A program made the position numbers and the translations under genes. A DNA stretch of 64,000 nt from Paenibacillus lupini (GTDB lineage: Bacteria; Bacillota; Bacilli; Paenibacillales; Paenibacillaceae): assembly GCF_011761355.1 (NCBI RefSeq), contig NZ_JAASRW010000001.1:372001-436000 (forward strand). Reading direction: 5' to 3'. The notes under the pieces are model-generated. The model searched no databases, had not been told where the DNA came from, and worked only from the letters and a program-made list of their open reading frames with translations. Positions 27,790 to 37,910 of the stretch are shown piece after piece (positions within the stretch are counted from its first letter, which is position 1; the number at the start of each line of letters is the position of its first letter).

Positions 27790-29721
27790 TTAACCCTGCT
27801 TCAAACGAAGCATCATCGTCCAGAGATCAGAAGATTCATAGCCGAGGCGCCAGGCGGCAACGCCGGCAAGGTCGTATTTTTTAGCAATATTAATTCGTGC
27901 TTGTACGCTGCTTGCGGTCTCCGCCCAGAATACATAGGTGAAGCCGTCTTTCACGTATTTGTATTTCGTTTGACCTGGAGTAGCAGGGTCGGAGACACCA
28001 ACTGCGTTCGTATCTGCGATCAGCTTCGGAATGTCGCTCATCAGGACTGCACGGTTGCTGACTAGGTTGCCAGAGCCGTCGACTTTCCACTCTCGTACAT
28101 AGAAGGGAATACCAAGCATCAGCTTACTGCGAGGTACACCGTAGGTAAGGAATTGCTGAACACCAGCTTCCACCCAAGGCAGGCTCGCAACAGATCCTGC
28201 TGTTGATGCTCCGCTCCAATGCTCGTCATACGCCATGATGATAATCGTATCCACGACTGCTGCAAGAGCTGCATGATCATAAGCGGTCAGATGGTCCCAG
28301 GACACGTCCCCACGCGGAAGATCGATGGATACTTTCAAGCTTTTTGCATGAGCAGCCTTCGATAGAGCAGTGACAAATGAGGTATATGCCGCTCGATCTG
28401 TACCCGCTACTTCTTCGAAATCGATATTAACCCCGTAAACACCTAGTGCAGCAAGCTTTGTCACAAGACTCGAAATAAACTGCTGTTGAGCCTTGGAATC
28501 CGCAAGGAAAGCCGTTGTCATCTGCTTATCGAAATCATTTGAGACAAGCGGCATCACTTGTATGCCATGCGATTCTAGGCTGGTTACCACTGCAGGATCG
28601 GACAGATCAGTTAGTGAACCGTCGGCATCTTTAAGCTCGAACCAGGAAGGGGAGTCGATCGACAATCCTTGAGTCTTTGCCGTCTGGTTCAAGATGGTCT
28701 CACTGTTGGAGGAACCGTTCCAAGCCAGATAAACCAGGCTCTTCGTGTTGCTCCAAAGCTTGCGTCCATCCGCATTCTGGACATAGCTATTTGAATATCC
28801 TTTCGCATAAGCAACTGCTGAAGCTCTCGAGAAGAAGGATTTCAGTTTGGTATCACCTTGATAGACGGCTAAGTAAGGCACGCTTGTCCACCAAGTTGTT
28901 CCGTTATGTTTGACTTCTGAGTTTCCGAAATATTTGGCGTATTGCAAGGCGGGATCAAGAGCAACAAATGATTTAATGGTTTTGCCGCTTTGCAGTACAT
29001 CGTAGGTTGGCACTTTCGAGTGTACAATAAGGCCGGAAACATTATTAACGACGGTGCTGCTAGGAATAGCTGAGGCTGCTTTTATCGCATCGTATAGAAA
29101 AGCATACGTTTTTGTCCCCTCAACCTGGACCTTATCTACTTTAATAGAGTAGACGGCATTGCCGCTTCGTATTTTCTTCTCCGTTGCTTCCGTCATATTG
29201 TCCCAAATCCAGCTGTTAGAAGACAGCTCCATGATATGAGCATTTGTCCAACTCTTTGCTTCCTTTTTTGCCGCATCTAACGTCGTGAAGCCCCAATTCG
29301 TATTGGTTTTATCACCTTGATAGAGCTGATATTTCGGATAAGACTGATAAATCCAGCCCGGGCTTTCGAGATCCCGGATATGTACGCTTTTCAAATTCTT
29401 GGCTGCGGCCAGTGCCTCATTGTACGTGCGATATTCCCATTTCGTGCTGGAAGTGCCGCCTTGATAAATCTTGTACTTGGGCAGATTGTCCCACACCCAT
29501 ACACGGCCCGTAATCGCTTCCACATGACTGTACTCAAAGCCTGAAGCGTAAGCGATCGCCTGCTTATCGGTAGCAAATTCACGCAATGCTCGATCGTTCT
29601 GATAGACGCGATACTTGGTCATTGTGCCGGAAACCGGGCTAGCTGCCATGCTGGCTGCACATAACCCAATGGTTTGGGCAACAAACAGAAGCAGAACCGC
29701 CGCCGATAGTTTTTTGAACAT
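27790..29721 (-). CDS. Secreted GH18-family protein with N-terminal repeat domains
   Basis: A 643-residue protein. Signal peptide 1-26 (MFKKLSAAVLLLFVAQ, ending SMA-A). Residues about 35-330 carry five or so copies of a 45-55-residue unit with the pattern Y-x-V/I-Y-Q-G ... A-x-x-Y/A-A ... S-x-V/I ... W, for example YKIYQGG and YQLYQGD, probably wall-binding. The C-terminal barrel (about 335-643) is GH18: GVNIDFEEVAG gives the catalytic Glu436 with Asp434, and IIIMAYDEHWSG matches the conserved strand. Such enzymes cleave GlcNAc polymers; the layout resembles YaaH/SleL-like spore or wall hydrolases. An AGGAG lies 14 bases before the ATG, further than usual. Confidence 0.88.
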   Translation of the reverse strand: MFKKLSAAVLLLFVAQTIGLCAASMAASPVSGTMTKYRVYQNDRALREFATDKQAIAYASGFEYSHVEAITGRVWVWDNLPKYKIYQGGTSSTKWEYRTYNEALAAAKNLKSVHIRDLESPGWIYQSYPKYQLYQGDKTNTNWGFTTLDAAKKEAKSWTNAHIMELSSNSWIWDNMTEATEKKIRSGNAVYSIKVDKVQVEGTKTYAFLYDAIKAASAIPSSTVVNNVSGLIVHSKVPTYDVLQSGKTIKSFVALDPALQYAKYFGNSEVKHNGTTWWTSVPYLAVYQGDTKLKSFFSRASAVAYAKGYSNSYVQNADGRKLWSNTKSLVYLAWNGSSNSETILNQTAKTQGLSIDSPSWFELKDADGSLTDLSDPAVVTSLESHGIQVMPLVSNDFDKQMTTAFLADSKAQQQFISSLVTKLAALGVYGVNIDFEEVAGTDRAAYTSFVTALSKAAHAKSLKVSIDLPRGDVSWDHLTAYDHAALAAVVDTIIIMAYDEHWSGASTAGSVASLPWVEAGVQQFLTYGVPRSKLMLGIPFYVREWKVDGSGNLVSNRAVLMSDIPKLIADTNAVGVSDPATPGQTKYKYVKDGFTYVFWAETASSVQARINIAKKYDLAGVAAWRLGYESSDLWTMMLRLKQG

Positions 29722-29912
29722 GCTTTTCTATCACACTCCTCTCAAAGTCTACTAAATTAGACGCAATGGAGCCGATTAGGTTGCGATAAAATTTGGCATG
29801 TTCTCCAGTGTAAATATTACCAAGAGTTCGAGCTTGACAGCACTGATGGATAAAAAAAGTGGAAAAGAATAACAATAAGGCCATGAAGGAAAAAGCTGGA
29901 TGAGGTGATGTG

Positions 29913-30617
29913 ATGGCACAGCTGTATGAGCGGCTGAACCTGAAGGAGCTGCTTGATGGTGATGGCGTGGAGCCATTAGAGCTTGAAAAAAGCCTGTGCG
30001 AGGTGTGGGGCGTCAATCGATATCTCGGTGGTAATCCCGCTTTGTTTGTTCATTTGGAAAAGCTTATGCGGGGGCTTAATCAAGCTGAGCCTATTCGAGT
30101 GCTGGATGTGGCGACGGGGCTTGCAGATCTGCCAATTGCTTTTGTGAAATGGTGTGAGAAACGAGGTCGGAGGGCAACTGTTGTTGCCGTCGATAATCAT
30201 CCACAAATTGTAGAGCTCGCAGCACGCAGGACAGATGCCTATCCGTCAATTGAAGTGCTAAATGCAGATGGTACAGCACTTCCCTTCGAGGACAACAGTT
30301 TTGATATCGCCTTTTGCAACCTTGCGCTTCATCACTTGGACGAAGGTTCTGCGGCGAAGCTGTTAGGGGAAATGTCCCGCGTTACCCGCTCAGGCTGGGT
30401 AGTGACAGATTTAGAAAGGCATCGGCTTGCTTATTGGGCTGCTAAGCTGCTCGCAAAGTTTGTCTGGAGGAGTCCAGTGACGCGGCATGACGGTCCACTT
30501 TCGGTACAGCGCTCCTTCACTGAGCAAGAAGCGAAGCAGCTGGTCCAGCAAGCGGGTGTCAAAGCTACGGTACATAAGCATTTTCCATTCCGTTTGGCAG
30601 TTGTTGGCCATGAATAA
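29913..30617 (+). CDS. Class I SAM-dependent methyltransferase (first gene of a biosynthetic operon)
   Basis: A 234-residue methyltransferase. SAM motif I is VLDVATGLADLP (about 64-75), motif II region VVAVDNHPQ, and FDIAFCNLALHHLDEG is motif IV; this is UbiE/Methyltransf_11-like. ATG at 29913 follows GAGGTGATGTG. The last eight bases overlap the FAD oxidoreductase, which starts four genes that share overlaps or one-base gaps. A small-molecule O- or C-methylation is likely from context. Confidence 0.88.
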   Translation: MAQLYERLNLKELLDGDGVEPLELEKSLCEVWGVNRYLGGNPALFVHLEKLMRGLNQAEPIRVLDVATGLADLPIAFVKWCEKRGRRATVVAVDNHPQIVELAARRTDAYPSIEVLNADGTALPFEDNSFDIAFCNLALHHLDEGSAAKLLGEMSRVTRSGWVVTDLERHRLAYWAAKLLAKFVWRSPVTRHDGPLSVQRSFTEQEAKQLVQQAGVKATVHKHFPFRLAVVGHE

Positions 30618-31797
30618 TTATGATGTGATCGTGGTGGGGGCAGGCCCATCAGGAAGCACATTGGCGAAGTTACTTGCCGGCAGTGGTGTCCGAGTTTTAA
30701 TGCTTGATGCAGAATCCTTCCCGCGTCGCAAACCGTGTGGAGAATCGCTTAATCCTGGTGCAGTTGCTGCATTGGGAAGAGTGGCGGGATACACGAATGT
30801 GGAACAAGCTTTTGATTTTCCATACAGCCATTTAAACGGATGGCGGGTTGTAAGCGGAAAAACAACGCTAGAAGCAGCTTACCCGAAAGGGGATTTTGGC
30901 ATAGGCTGCCGTAGAGAAGTAATTGATCAATGGATGGTCCAGCAAGCCACACGGGCAGGGGCGATTTTCGAGCAGCGTACGAGAGTCGAACGCTTGATCT
31001 GGGAAGGGGACAGGGTAACGGGTGTTGTTGCACGTTCTCCTGAAGGAAGACCTCTAACCATACGTGCAGCTATTGTTGCAGGAAGTGATGGACTACGATC
31101 GGTCGTTGCAAGAAGTGCCAAAGTGAACCGATATGGACCTCTTCGAAAGGCAGCATTCACCATGCGGCTTAATGGGATGCAAGGGTTAAGCGGTAAAGTT
31201 GAACTATTTACAGGGCCGCATGGAAAAGTAATTGGACTTGCTCCCATTGGTGGTGGACAAGCGAATATGACCGTTGCATTAGATAGTAACCAATCTTCAG
31301 CACTTGCAGGGCGAGAACGTTCTGCATATGTACTCCAAGAAGCAAGAGCAATACCGGAGTTATTCGATCGCTTAATCGAGGCGGAGATTGAAGGAGAAGT
31401 TTTGGCATGCGGCCCATTCGACCGTCCTGTTCTACCTCATTTCATTGAAGGTATGGTGCTGCTCGGTGATGCAGCGGGTTATTATGATCCATTAACCGGG
31501 CAGGGGATATATCGAGCACTAAGAAGCTCCGAAATTGCGGCGCCGGCATTACTGCAGTCGCTTCAAAGTGGAAGATCGGAGCCGATCCGCCAATTTGTGG
31601 TTGATCGTAACCAGGAATTTGCATTTGGTACCAAGTTGCAGCACTTCATAGAACGACTAAACAGGCAGCCGCTCATATGGCGATCAGCCTTACGGTTAGT
31701 GGGGGCAGTACCACTGCTTAGGAATAAGCTGGCGGAAGTAATAGGAGATTGTCCGAAGGAGGCACAGCCATGTATACCCGTAATGAAATCACCATAA
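30610..31797 (+). CDS. FAD-dependent oxidoreductase, geranylgeranyl reductase-like
   Basis: A 395-residue flavoprotein. The dinucleotide-binding start is YDVIVVGAGPSGSTLAKLL, followed by FPRRKPCGESL typical of the geranylgeranyl reductase/halogenase-like branch, and GDAAGYYDPLTGQGIYRAL is the second FAD motif. ATG at 30610 lies inside the methyltransferase end (eight-base overlap); a longer open frame to 30487 is shadow. It could reduce double bonds or hydroxylate an intermediate made by the downstream ketosynthase; no direct evidence shows which. Confidence 0.88.
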   Translation: MNNYDVIVVGAGPSGSTLAKLLAGSGVRVLMLDAESFPRRKPCGESLNPGAVAALGRVAGYTNVEQAFDFPYSHLNGWRVVSGKTTLEAAYPKGDFGIGCRREVIDQWMVQQATRAGAIFEQRTRVERLIWEGDRVTGVVARSPEGRPLTIRAAIVAGSDGLRSVVARSAKVNRYGPLRKAAFTMRLNGMQGLSGKVELFTGPHGKVIGLAPIGGGQANMTVALDSNQSSALAGRERSAYVLQEARAIPELFDRLIEAEIEGEVLACGPFDRPVLPHFIEGMVLLGDAAGYYDPLTGQGIYRALRSSEIAAPALLQSLQSGRSEPIRQFVVDRNQEFAFGTKLQHFIERLNRQPLIWRSALRLVGAVPLLRNKLAEVIGDCPKEAQPCIPVMKSP

Positions 31798-32246
31798 ATT
31801 GCGATCAAGAAACGGCTTTTCAATATGCTCGGCAGGTGGAAAGATGGCCATTGCTGCTTCCACATTATCGGGGAGTTCAGTTTGAAGAGGGCAGCAGCGA
31901 TCAGGGCGGACTCGTGATGATGAAGGCGGTTAGACCGTTTAAGCCATTCGGATGGCCGGTATGGTGGGTCAGCCAGATGGATATCGATCAGCAGCGCCGC
32001 ACGGTCTTTTACAAGCATGTTCGAGGTGTGACGGCAGGAATGGAAGTGGAGTGGCAGATTGAGCCGCAAGGGCAGAAGGATCAGGTGAAAGTCGTTATTA
32101 TCCATCGTTGGCTGCAGCCTCCATTTGGCCGAAAGCTTGCTTCGGGGATGATTGGCGACTTATTCGTCTATGTCATAGCGGATCGGACGCTGCAAGGACT
32201 TAAGAGGCAAATCGAACAGCAAGAAAAACAGGAAGAGGTGAGCTGA
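31770..32246 (+). CDS. SRPBCC-fold protein (polyketide cyclase-like)
   Basis: A 158-residue START/Bet v1-like protein: YTRNEITINCDQETAFQYARQVERWPLLLPHYRGV is the opening strand-helix of coenzyme Q-binding and aromatase/cyclase members, and the long C-terminal helix (about 130-155) is present. ATG at 31770 is seven bases after AAGGAGG; it overlaps the oxidoreductase by 28 bases. In polyketide pathways such proteins cyclise or aromatise; here that is inference from the ketosynthase next door. Confidence 0.83.
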   Translation: MYTRNEITINCDQETAFQYARQVERWPLLLPHYRGVQFEEGSSDQGGLVMMKAVRPFKPFGWPVWWVSQMDIDQQRRTVFYKHVRGVTAGMEVEWQIEPQGQKDQVKVVIIHRWLQPPFGRKLASGMIGDLFVYVIADRTLQGLKRQIEQQEKQEEVS

Positions 32247-32247
32247 T

Positions 32248-33480
32248 ATGGCAGAGATCAAAGCAGTTGTGACTGGAATAGGCTGTGTAACACCTATTGG
32301 TATTGGTGTAGAAGCGTTATGGACAGGGGTACAGCGTGGAGAGAGCGCGGTTAAGCCGATCGATAGGTTTGTACCGGAAGGGCTTCGCAGCCGGATCGCT
32401 GCGCAAATCCCGCAGTTTGACGCAACAGCTTTTATGGATAAGAAGCGTGCACATCGGATGGATCGTTATTCGCAGCTAGCGGTAGCGGGAGGCATTATGG
32501 CGCTTCGTGATGCAGGGCTGGATGCGCAAGATATAGAGTCGGAGCGGGCTGGCGTATTTATGGGATCTGCTCTTGGTGGAATCGCGTTTGCCGAAGAGCA
32601 GTGCGGCCAATATATGCAAGGTGGATTCCGTTCTGTATCACCGACACTTGGTTTCTCGGTATTCGGAGGAGCGGCTTCCTGTAATCTTGCGATGGAATTT
32701 GGTTTTACTGGTCCGAATGAGACCAATTCGATGTCCTGCGGCTCTGGAGCTGTTGCGATCGGACGAGCGCTACAGGCTATTCAACGAGGGGAAGCAGATG
32801 TTGTTATTGCAGGGGGCTCAGAAGCGCCACTTGCTCCTTTATCGTTTGGTGCATTTGATATGCTGCGCGCCATGTCCACACGTAATGAAGAGCCATCAAG
32901 TGCAAGCCGACCATTTGACCGGAATCGTGATGGCTTTGTAATGGGTGAAGGCTCGGCTATTCTCGTCATTGAAGCAGAGCATCATGCCCGTGCTCGTGGC
33001 GCACGAATTTATGGAGAGCTAGCTGGATTTGGGTTAACAAACGACGCTCATCATATGAGCGCACCTCTGCCAAGCGGGGCACAGGCGGCCCGAGCGCTGA
33101 AGATGGCACTTGCCAGTGCAGATATGTCGCCGGATGATGTCGGGTATGTAAATGCACATGGTTCTTCTACGATGTTAAACGATGTGACGGAATCGAAAGT
33201 GATTAGAAGTGTATTCGGCAGCCGGCCTGTTGCGGTCAGCGGTACGAAAGGATTGTACGGTCATCCGCTTGGCGCTTCCGGTGCGATTGAAGCAGCTATT
33301 ACGCTGCTATCTCTCAGCAATGGCTGGCTTCCGCCAACGACGAATTTGCTTGATCCTGATCCGGAAGCGGAGATCGATCTGGTTGCACGACATGCAAGAG
33401 AGGTTCGAGCAGACGCGGCAGTATCTAATTCCTATGGCTTCGGCGGCGTGAACGCCGTGCTTGCGTTCCGCAGAGCATAA
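32248..33480 (+). CDS. Beta-ketoacyl-ACP synthase (FabF/KAS II-like)
   Basis: A 410-residue thiolase-fold condensing enzyme. The triad is intact: Cys in NSMSCGSGAVAIG, His in YVNAHGSSTMLND and His in GTKGLYGHPLGASG, so it is a catalytic KAS rather than a chain-length factor. The nucleophile loop SCGSG differs from the usual ACASG, suggesting a specialised pathway enzyme. GAAGAGGTGAGC precedes the ATG, one base after the SRPBCC stop. Last gene of the operon; no ACP, malonyl transferase, ketoreductase or type III synthase is nearby, so it must borrow ACP from fatty-acid synthesis. Confidence 0.9.
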   Translation: MAEIKAVVTGIGCVTPIGIGVEALWTGVQRGESAVKPIDRFVPEGLRSRIAAQIPQFDATAFMDKKRAHRMDRYSQLAVAGGIMALRDAGLDAQDIESERAGVFMGSALGGIAFAEEQCGQYMQGGFRSVSPTLGFSVFGGAASCNLAMEFGFTGPNETNSMSCGSGAVAIGRALQAIQRGEADVVIAGGSEAPLAPLSFGAFDMLRAMSTRNEEPSSASRPFDRNRDGFVMGEGSAILVIEAEHHARARGARIYGELAGFGLTNDAHHMSAPLPSGAQAARALKMALASADMSPDDVGYVNAHGSSTMLNDVTESKVIRSVFGSRPVAVSGTKGLYGHPLGASGAIEAAITLLSLSNGWLPPTTNLLDPDPEAEIDLVARHAREVRADAAVSNSYGFGGVNAVLAFRRA

Positions 33481-33482
33481 AT

Positions 33483-33521
33483 AAAGGGCATCTTCCCAAA
33501 GGGAGATGCCCTTTATTTTTT
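33483..33521 (+). terminator. Terminator of the ketosynthase operon
   Basis: AAAGGGCATCT pairs with AGATGCCCTTT, followed by ATTTTTTAC. Also lies at the 3' end of the convergent winged-helix gene. Confidence 0.88.
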
Positions 33522-33524
33522 ACA

Positions 33525-33761
33525 TTACCCGATACTCTGCGCTTCTTCTTTGAAGGTTGTGCCCTTCGCTGTTAACCGATACAGACCATATACAACAGGA
33601 TTCACTTGTGCCAATCCTGCCTTCACTAAGTCTTTAAGTGACTGATTAACACTGTATAGATTTCCCGAATCTTTGGGAAGACGTTCGCTGAGCTGCACGG
33701 GTGACAACCATTCTTTTGTTAGGGTTAGCAACACGGTTTGTTGAGTTGGAGTCAAATTCAT
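33525..33761 (-). CDS. Small winged-helix DNA-binding protein
   Basis: A 78-residue protein, essentially one winged-helix domain: QQTVLLTLTKEWLSPVQLSERL and NLYSVNQSLKDLVKAGLAQV form helices 1-3, and PVVYGLYRLTAKG the wing, as in MarR/PadR or phage-type HTH proteins. GGAGG lies eight bases before ATG. It is divergent from icmF across 190 bp and could control it, but no operator is evident. Confidence 0.7.
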   Translation of the reverse strand: MNLTPTQQTVLLTLTKEWLSPVQLSERLPKDSGNLYSVNQSLKDLVKAGLAQVNPVVYGLYRLTAKGTTFKEEAQSIG

Positions 33762-33951
33762 TCTTTCTTCCTCCTGCTTTGTTAGGTCATCATTTATAAC
33801 TATACGTTCTGATTGACGGATAGATTCAAAGTATATTTAAGCTGCTCAATTAAGCGGCAATAAAGAATGTGAATCGCTCGGCCTGAACTCGAATATTGTA
33901 GGAATAAGGAGAAGGGCTGGTATTACTCAGATCGGAAGGGCGGGATTCAGT

Positions 33952-36900
33952 ATGGAAATACCCGTTTATCGCCCGCAATGCCATGTTAGATTCATAACAG
34001 CAGCTGCTTTATTTGATGGGCATGATGCATCAATCAATATTATGAGGCGGATTCTGCAAGCATCTGGTGTTGAGGTTATTCATCTTGGCCATAACCGGTC
34101 GGTTCAGGAAGTGACGAGCGCTGCGATTCAAGAGGATGTACAGGGGATTGCAATCAGCTCTTATCAAGGCGGACATATCGAGTATTTAACGTATATGTAC
34201 GATGTATTAAAGCAGGCAGGAGCCGACCATATTAAAATTTTCGCAGGTGGCGGCGGGGTTATTATTCCTTCAGAGATTGAAGCTTTACATCGTTACGGAA
34301 TTGCAAAAGTATTCTCTCCGGAAGACGGTCGTATGATGGGGCTTCAAGGTATGATCAATTACATGATTGAGGCAAGTGATCATCCTACGCCAAGACAGGC
34401 TGAGCAGGATCTTAAGGGGCTGAAATCCAGAAATTGTGGAGCGATTGCTAGGCTTATATCGGCTGCCGAAGATAAAGCGGCCAATCTGTTTTTGGATCAC
34501 ACGACAACAAATGTCCTGCAACAGCTGCATGAGCAAATTCCTGAGACGCCGGTACTTGGCATTACAGGAACAGGAGGAGCGGGGAAAAGCTCACTCACTG
34601 ATGAGCTGGTCCGCAGGTATCTTGATTATTTTCCATACCGAACCATTGCCGTTATTTCGATTGATCCTACCAAGAGGAAGTCGGGTGGAGCGTTGCTTGG
34701 CGATCGGATTCGGATGAATGCGATCCATGATCCAAGAGCTTATATGCGCAGTATGGCAACTAGAAACTCTCGTTTGGAGATTAGTGACGCCACGAAAGAC
34801 GCCATTGCTGTCGTCAAACAAGCCGGTTATGACTTTATTATTATCGAAACGAGCGGGATCGGCCAAGGTGGTGCTTCGATCGTCGATCTATGTGATGTAT
34901 CGATGTATGTGATGACGAGCGAATACGGAGCGTCTACTCAACTCGAAAAGATCGATATGATTGATTACGCCGATATCGTCATTATTAATAAGTTTGAACG
35001 CCGCGGCTCGGAGGATGCACTCCGGGATGTTCGCAAGCAGTTTAGAAGAAGCAGGCGGCGCCTTGAAGGGGTTCCTAACGAGCAGCTTCCTGTATTCGGG
35101 ACTATTGCAAGTCAATTTAACGATCCAGGTGTGACGATGCTTTTTCATCATGTGATGAAGCTCATTGAGGACAAAGCAGGTGGAGATTGGCCGCTAATGC
35201 GAAATATCCCTTATGAGCAGGCTGCTAAGAAAAAGGCAATCATCCCTCAAGAGAGAACCGGATATTTGCGGGAAATTATACAAACCGTCCGTTACTATAA
35301 AAAATTTACCGAAGAGCAGATCGCCGTCGTCCGAACGATTGCCCAGCTGAAAGGCACGCGCCAACTGATTCACGCCAATCAAGGAAGGCTTCTGACAAAT
35401 GAAGAGACCGTTCTTTTCGCTGAAAAGCTGGATGCCATGCTGATGGAATGGGAGGATGATCTGCATCTGGACTGCCGGAAACAACTGTCGGATTGGCCGG
35501 ATGTCCGCAGGTCCTATCAGCAATATGTGATGGAATCGCTTTCTGGAAGTCTTGTACCGAAGGTCAGCTTACCAAAGTTTCATGAGGCAGGTGAACTGCT
35601 TCGCTGGCTGCTGAAGGAGAATTTGCCTGGTAAATTCCCTTATACTGCAGGCGTATTCGCCTTCAAACGAACCGATGAGGAACCAAAACGCCAGTTTGCA
35701 GGGGAAGGGACTCCCGAGCGGACGAACCGGCGTTTTCATTATCTATGCCGGAATGATGAAGCGAAGCGTTTATCCACTGCCTTCGATAGTGTGACCTTAT
35801 ATGGGCAGGATCCAGGCGACCGTCTCGATATCTATGGGAGAATCGGGAATAGCGGAGTTAATGTGTGTACGCTGGATGATATGAAAAAACTGTACGAAGG
35901 TTTTGATCTATGCCTTCCTTCCGTCAGCGTATCGATGACAATCAATGGCCCGGCTCCAATCCTTCTTGCCATGTTTATGAACACGGCTATTGATCAGCAG
36001 ATTAATATATTTGCAAGTGAGCAAGGGCGTCAGCCGGATGAAGTGGAGTATGCATCAATCAAGGCGCGAGCGCTGCGTTCTGTTCGAGGGACGGTGCAGG
36101 CGGACATTCTGAAGGAGGACCAAGGACAGAATACCTGTATTTTCAGCACCGAATTTTCTCTGAAAATGATGGGTGACATCCAGCAATATTTTATCGATCA
36201 TAACGTACGCCATTATTATTCGGTCAGCATCAGCGGGTATCACATTGCAGAGGCAGGGGCGAACCCAATTACACAGCTGGCTTTTACGCTGGCGAATGGA
36301 TTCACCTATGTGGAATACTATTTGGCGCGCGGGATGCACATTGATGATTTTGCGCCTAACCTGTCTTTCTTTTTCAGTAATGGCCTGGACCCTGAGTACA
36401 GCGTGATGGGGCGGGTAGCGCGCCGGATTTGGTCGACTGTCATGAAATACAAGTATGGGGCAAATGAGCGGAGTCAGAAGCTGAAATATCATATACAAAC
36501 TTCAGGCCGTTCGCTGCATGCGCAGGAGATGGACTTTAACGATATCCGAACGACGCTGCAGGCTTTAATGGCGACTTATGATAATTGCAATTCTCTTCAT
36601 ACGAATGCGTACGATGAAGCTGTTACGACGCCTACGGAAAGCTCCGTACGCCGGGCGATGGCGATCCAGCTTATTATTAATCGGGAGTTTGGGCTTGCGA
36701 AGAACGAGAATCCGCTGCAGGGTTCTTTTATCGTTGAGGAGTTGACTGATCTGATGGAGGAGGCTGTACTCGAGGAGTTTCAGCGAATCCATGATCGTGG
36801 AGGCGTACTTGGGGCAATGGAAACGCAATATCAGCGGGGCAAAATCCAAGATGAATCACTATTTTACGAGCAAAAGAAACATACGGGGGAGCTGCCGATT

Positions 36901-37185
36901 ATCGGAGTGAATACGTTCTTGAATCCAGAACCGGGAGAAGAGCATTACGAGATGGAGCTTGCACGTTCCACGGAAGAAGAGAAACAAGCGCAAATTCGTC
37001 ATTTGCAGGCTTTCCAAATGAAGCATCAGCAGAAATGTGCAGAAGCATTGGACAGTTTGAAGAAGGCAGCCAAATCAGACGAGAATCTGTTCGAGACTTT
37101 GATGGAGGTTGTGAAATTCGCGTCTATCGGCCAGATTACAAATACTTTATTTGAGGTTGGAGGGCAATATAGAAGGAATATGTAA
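33952..37185 (+). CDS. icmF: Fused isobutyryl-CoA mutase IcmF
   Basis: A 1,077-residue adenosylcobalamin enzyme that interconverts isobutyryl-CoA and n-butyryl-CoA and contains its own G-protein chaperone. Domains: B12-binding Rossmann (about 10-140; [14 protein letters not shown] carries the cobalt-binding His, HLGHNRS follows), MeaB/ArgK-like GTPase (about 190-420; P-loop GTGGAGKSS) and the substrate-binding mutase TIM barrel (about 570-1,077). Length and order match known IcmF. It links valine catabolism or branched fatty-acid primers to butyryl-CoA. The ribosome site (GAAGGGCGGG) is rather distant. It is followed by a small lipoprotein gene. Confidence 0.95.
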   Translation: MEIPVYRPQCHVRFITAAALFDGHDASINIMRRILQASGVEVIHLGHNRSVQEVTSAAIQEDVQGIAISSYQGGHIEYLTYMYDVLKQAGADHIKIFAGGGGVIIPSEIEALHRYGIAKVFSPEDGRMMGLQGMINYMIEASDHPTPRQAEQDLKGLKSRNCGAIARLISAAEDKAANLFLDHTTTNVLQQLHEQIPETPVLGITGTGGAGKSSLTDELVRRYLDYFPYRTIAVISIDPTKRKSGGALLGDRIRMNAIHDPRAYMRSMATRNSRLEISDATKDAIAVVKQAGYDFIIIETSGIGQGGASIVDLCDVSMYVMTSEYGASTQLEKIDMIDYADIVIINKFERRGSEDALRDVRKQFRRSRRRLEGVPNEQLPVFGTIASQFNDPGVTMLFHHVMKLIEDKAGGDWPLMRNIPYEQAAKKKAIIPQERTGYLREIIQTVRYYKKFTEEQIAVVRTIAQLKGTRQLIHANQGRLLTNEETVLFAEKLDAMLMEWEDDLHLDCRKQLSDWPDVRRSYQQYVMESLSGSLVPKVSLPKFHEAGELLRWLLKENLPGKFPYTAGVFAFKRTDEEPKRQFAGEGTPERTNRRFHYLCRNDEAKRLSTAFDSVTLYGQDPGDRLDIYGRIGNSGVNVCTLDDMKKLYEGFDLCLPSVSVSMTINGPAPILLAMFMNTAIDQQINIFASEQGRQPDEVEYASIKARALRSVRGTVQADILKEDQGQNTCIFSTEFSLKMMGDIQQYFIDHNVRHYYSVSISGYHIAEAGANPITQLAFTLANGFTYVEYYLARGMHIDDFAPNLSFFFSNGLDPEYSVMGRVARRIWSTVMKYKYGANERSQKLKYHIQTSGRSLHAQEMDFNDIRTTLQALMATYDNCNSLHTNAYDEAVTTPTESSVRRAMAIQLIINREFGLAKNENPLQGSFIVEELTDLMEEAVLEEFQRIHDRGGVLGAMETQYQRGKIQDESLFYEQKKHTGELPIIGVNTFLNPEPGEEHYEMELARSTEEEKQAQIRHLQAFQMKHQQKCAEALDSLKKAAKSDENLFETLMEVVKFASIGQITNTLFEVGGQYRRNM

Positions 37186-37234
37186 CTCAGGAATAGAAAA
37201 TATAGGTAAAACAATTCGAATGAGAGGTGAAGAC

Positions 37235-37693
37235 TTGAAACGAATTGTAGTTGGGCTAATGGTCTTCTGCTTAATTATTCTCAGCAGCTGCAGTCATGGT
37301 GAAAATGTCTACTCAGGTATTGATAGCAAAGATATTCCTCAAGTAGCGAAGTCCAAGGAAGTCTATTCGTTTCAAGGGCATAGTGATAACTGGGCTGTGT
37401 CGGTGTTTATTTATAAGCTTCCAGGAACTGAACGGTATGATTCTGTGAGCTTCTTAAAGTTTCTAGGGCCTAAACCTTTTCCAACAGGAGAAATCAGAAC
37501 GAATTATGATGGCGGCAGCGGGTTTGTTGGCGGCAGTGGTGCGATTATTACGGAGGATGTAGCTGTAAGCGGGATTTATTTGTTGCTCTTAAACGTAGCG
37601 AAAGCTGTACCTGATAAGAATACGGTCATCAAATTACAGGTTATATGGGACGGACAATCCGACTATTTTGACCTAAAGCTTAATCGGAGGTAA
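37235..37693 (+). CDS. Putative lipoprotein of unknown function
   Basis: A 152-residue exported lipoprotein: basic start (MKRIV), hydrophobic core and lipobox LSSC with Cys at residue 19, so lipid-anchored on the outer membrane face. The mature part is predicted beta-rich, with a glycine-rich stretch GGSGFVGGSG near the middle; I do not recognise the family. TTG at 37235 follows AGAGGTGA; an open frame back to 37151 overlaps the icmF end without a ribosome site. It is followed seven bases later by a tiny membrane protein, and the two are probably cotranscribed. Confidence 0.75.
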   Translation: MKRIVVGLMVFCLIILSSCSHGENVYSGIDSKDIPQVAKSKEVYSFQGHSDNWAVSVFIYKLPGTERYDSVSFLKFLGPKPFPTGEIRTNYDGGSGFVGGSGAIITEDVAVSGIYLLLLNVAKAVPDKNTVIKLQVIWDGQSDYFDLKLNRR

Positions 37694-37700
37694 ATCAATC

Positions 37701-37844
37701 GTGCTTGTTCTTACATTTCTACTAACGGTTATGAACTCTATTTTATTATTTATCATTTATCTTAATCTTCCAAAACGGGATATTACGAAAGAAGCTATCG
37801 ATCAAGCATGGGCGAATGACCGTGTGAAGCGGGAAGAGAAGTAG
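37701..37844 (+). CDS. 47-residue single-helix membrane protein
   Basis: GTG at 37701, nine bases after GGAGGT, opens a 47-codon frame. Residues 2-21 are a strongly hydrophobic helix (LVLTFLLTVMNSILLFIIYL) followed by a charged tail ending RVKREEK. Seven bases downstream of the lipoprotein stop, so they likely form one unit. Too short for standard gene finders; the ribosome site and clean helix-plus-tail layout make it credible. Function unknown. Confidence 0.6.
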   Translation: MLVLTFLLTVMNSILLFIIYLNLPKRDITKEAIDQAWANDRVKREEK

Positions 37845-37855
37845 ACAGGTATAGA

Positions 37856-37895
37856 AAAAGCCTCCAACCCCACTCTTGCAGTGGAATTGGAGGCT
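37856..37895 (-). terminator. Terminator of the YxcD-like operon
   Basis: AAGCCTCCAA pairs with TTGGAGGCTT, and an inner CCACT/AGTGG stem follows. On the minus strand it is followed by TTTTTC. Confidence 0.8.
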
Positions 37896-37910
37896 TCCGT
37901 CATTTCTAAT

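Noticed and set aside
30487..30609. Upstream extension of the FAD oxidoreductase
   Set aside because: It lies wholly inside the methyltransferase; the flavin-binding start MNNYDVIVVGAG begins at 30610.
37151..37234. Longer N terminus for the lipoprotein, overlapping icmF
   Set aside because: No ribosome site, and the lipoprotein signal begins exactly at the TTG at 37235, which has one.
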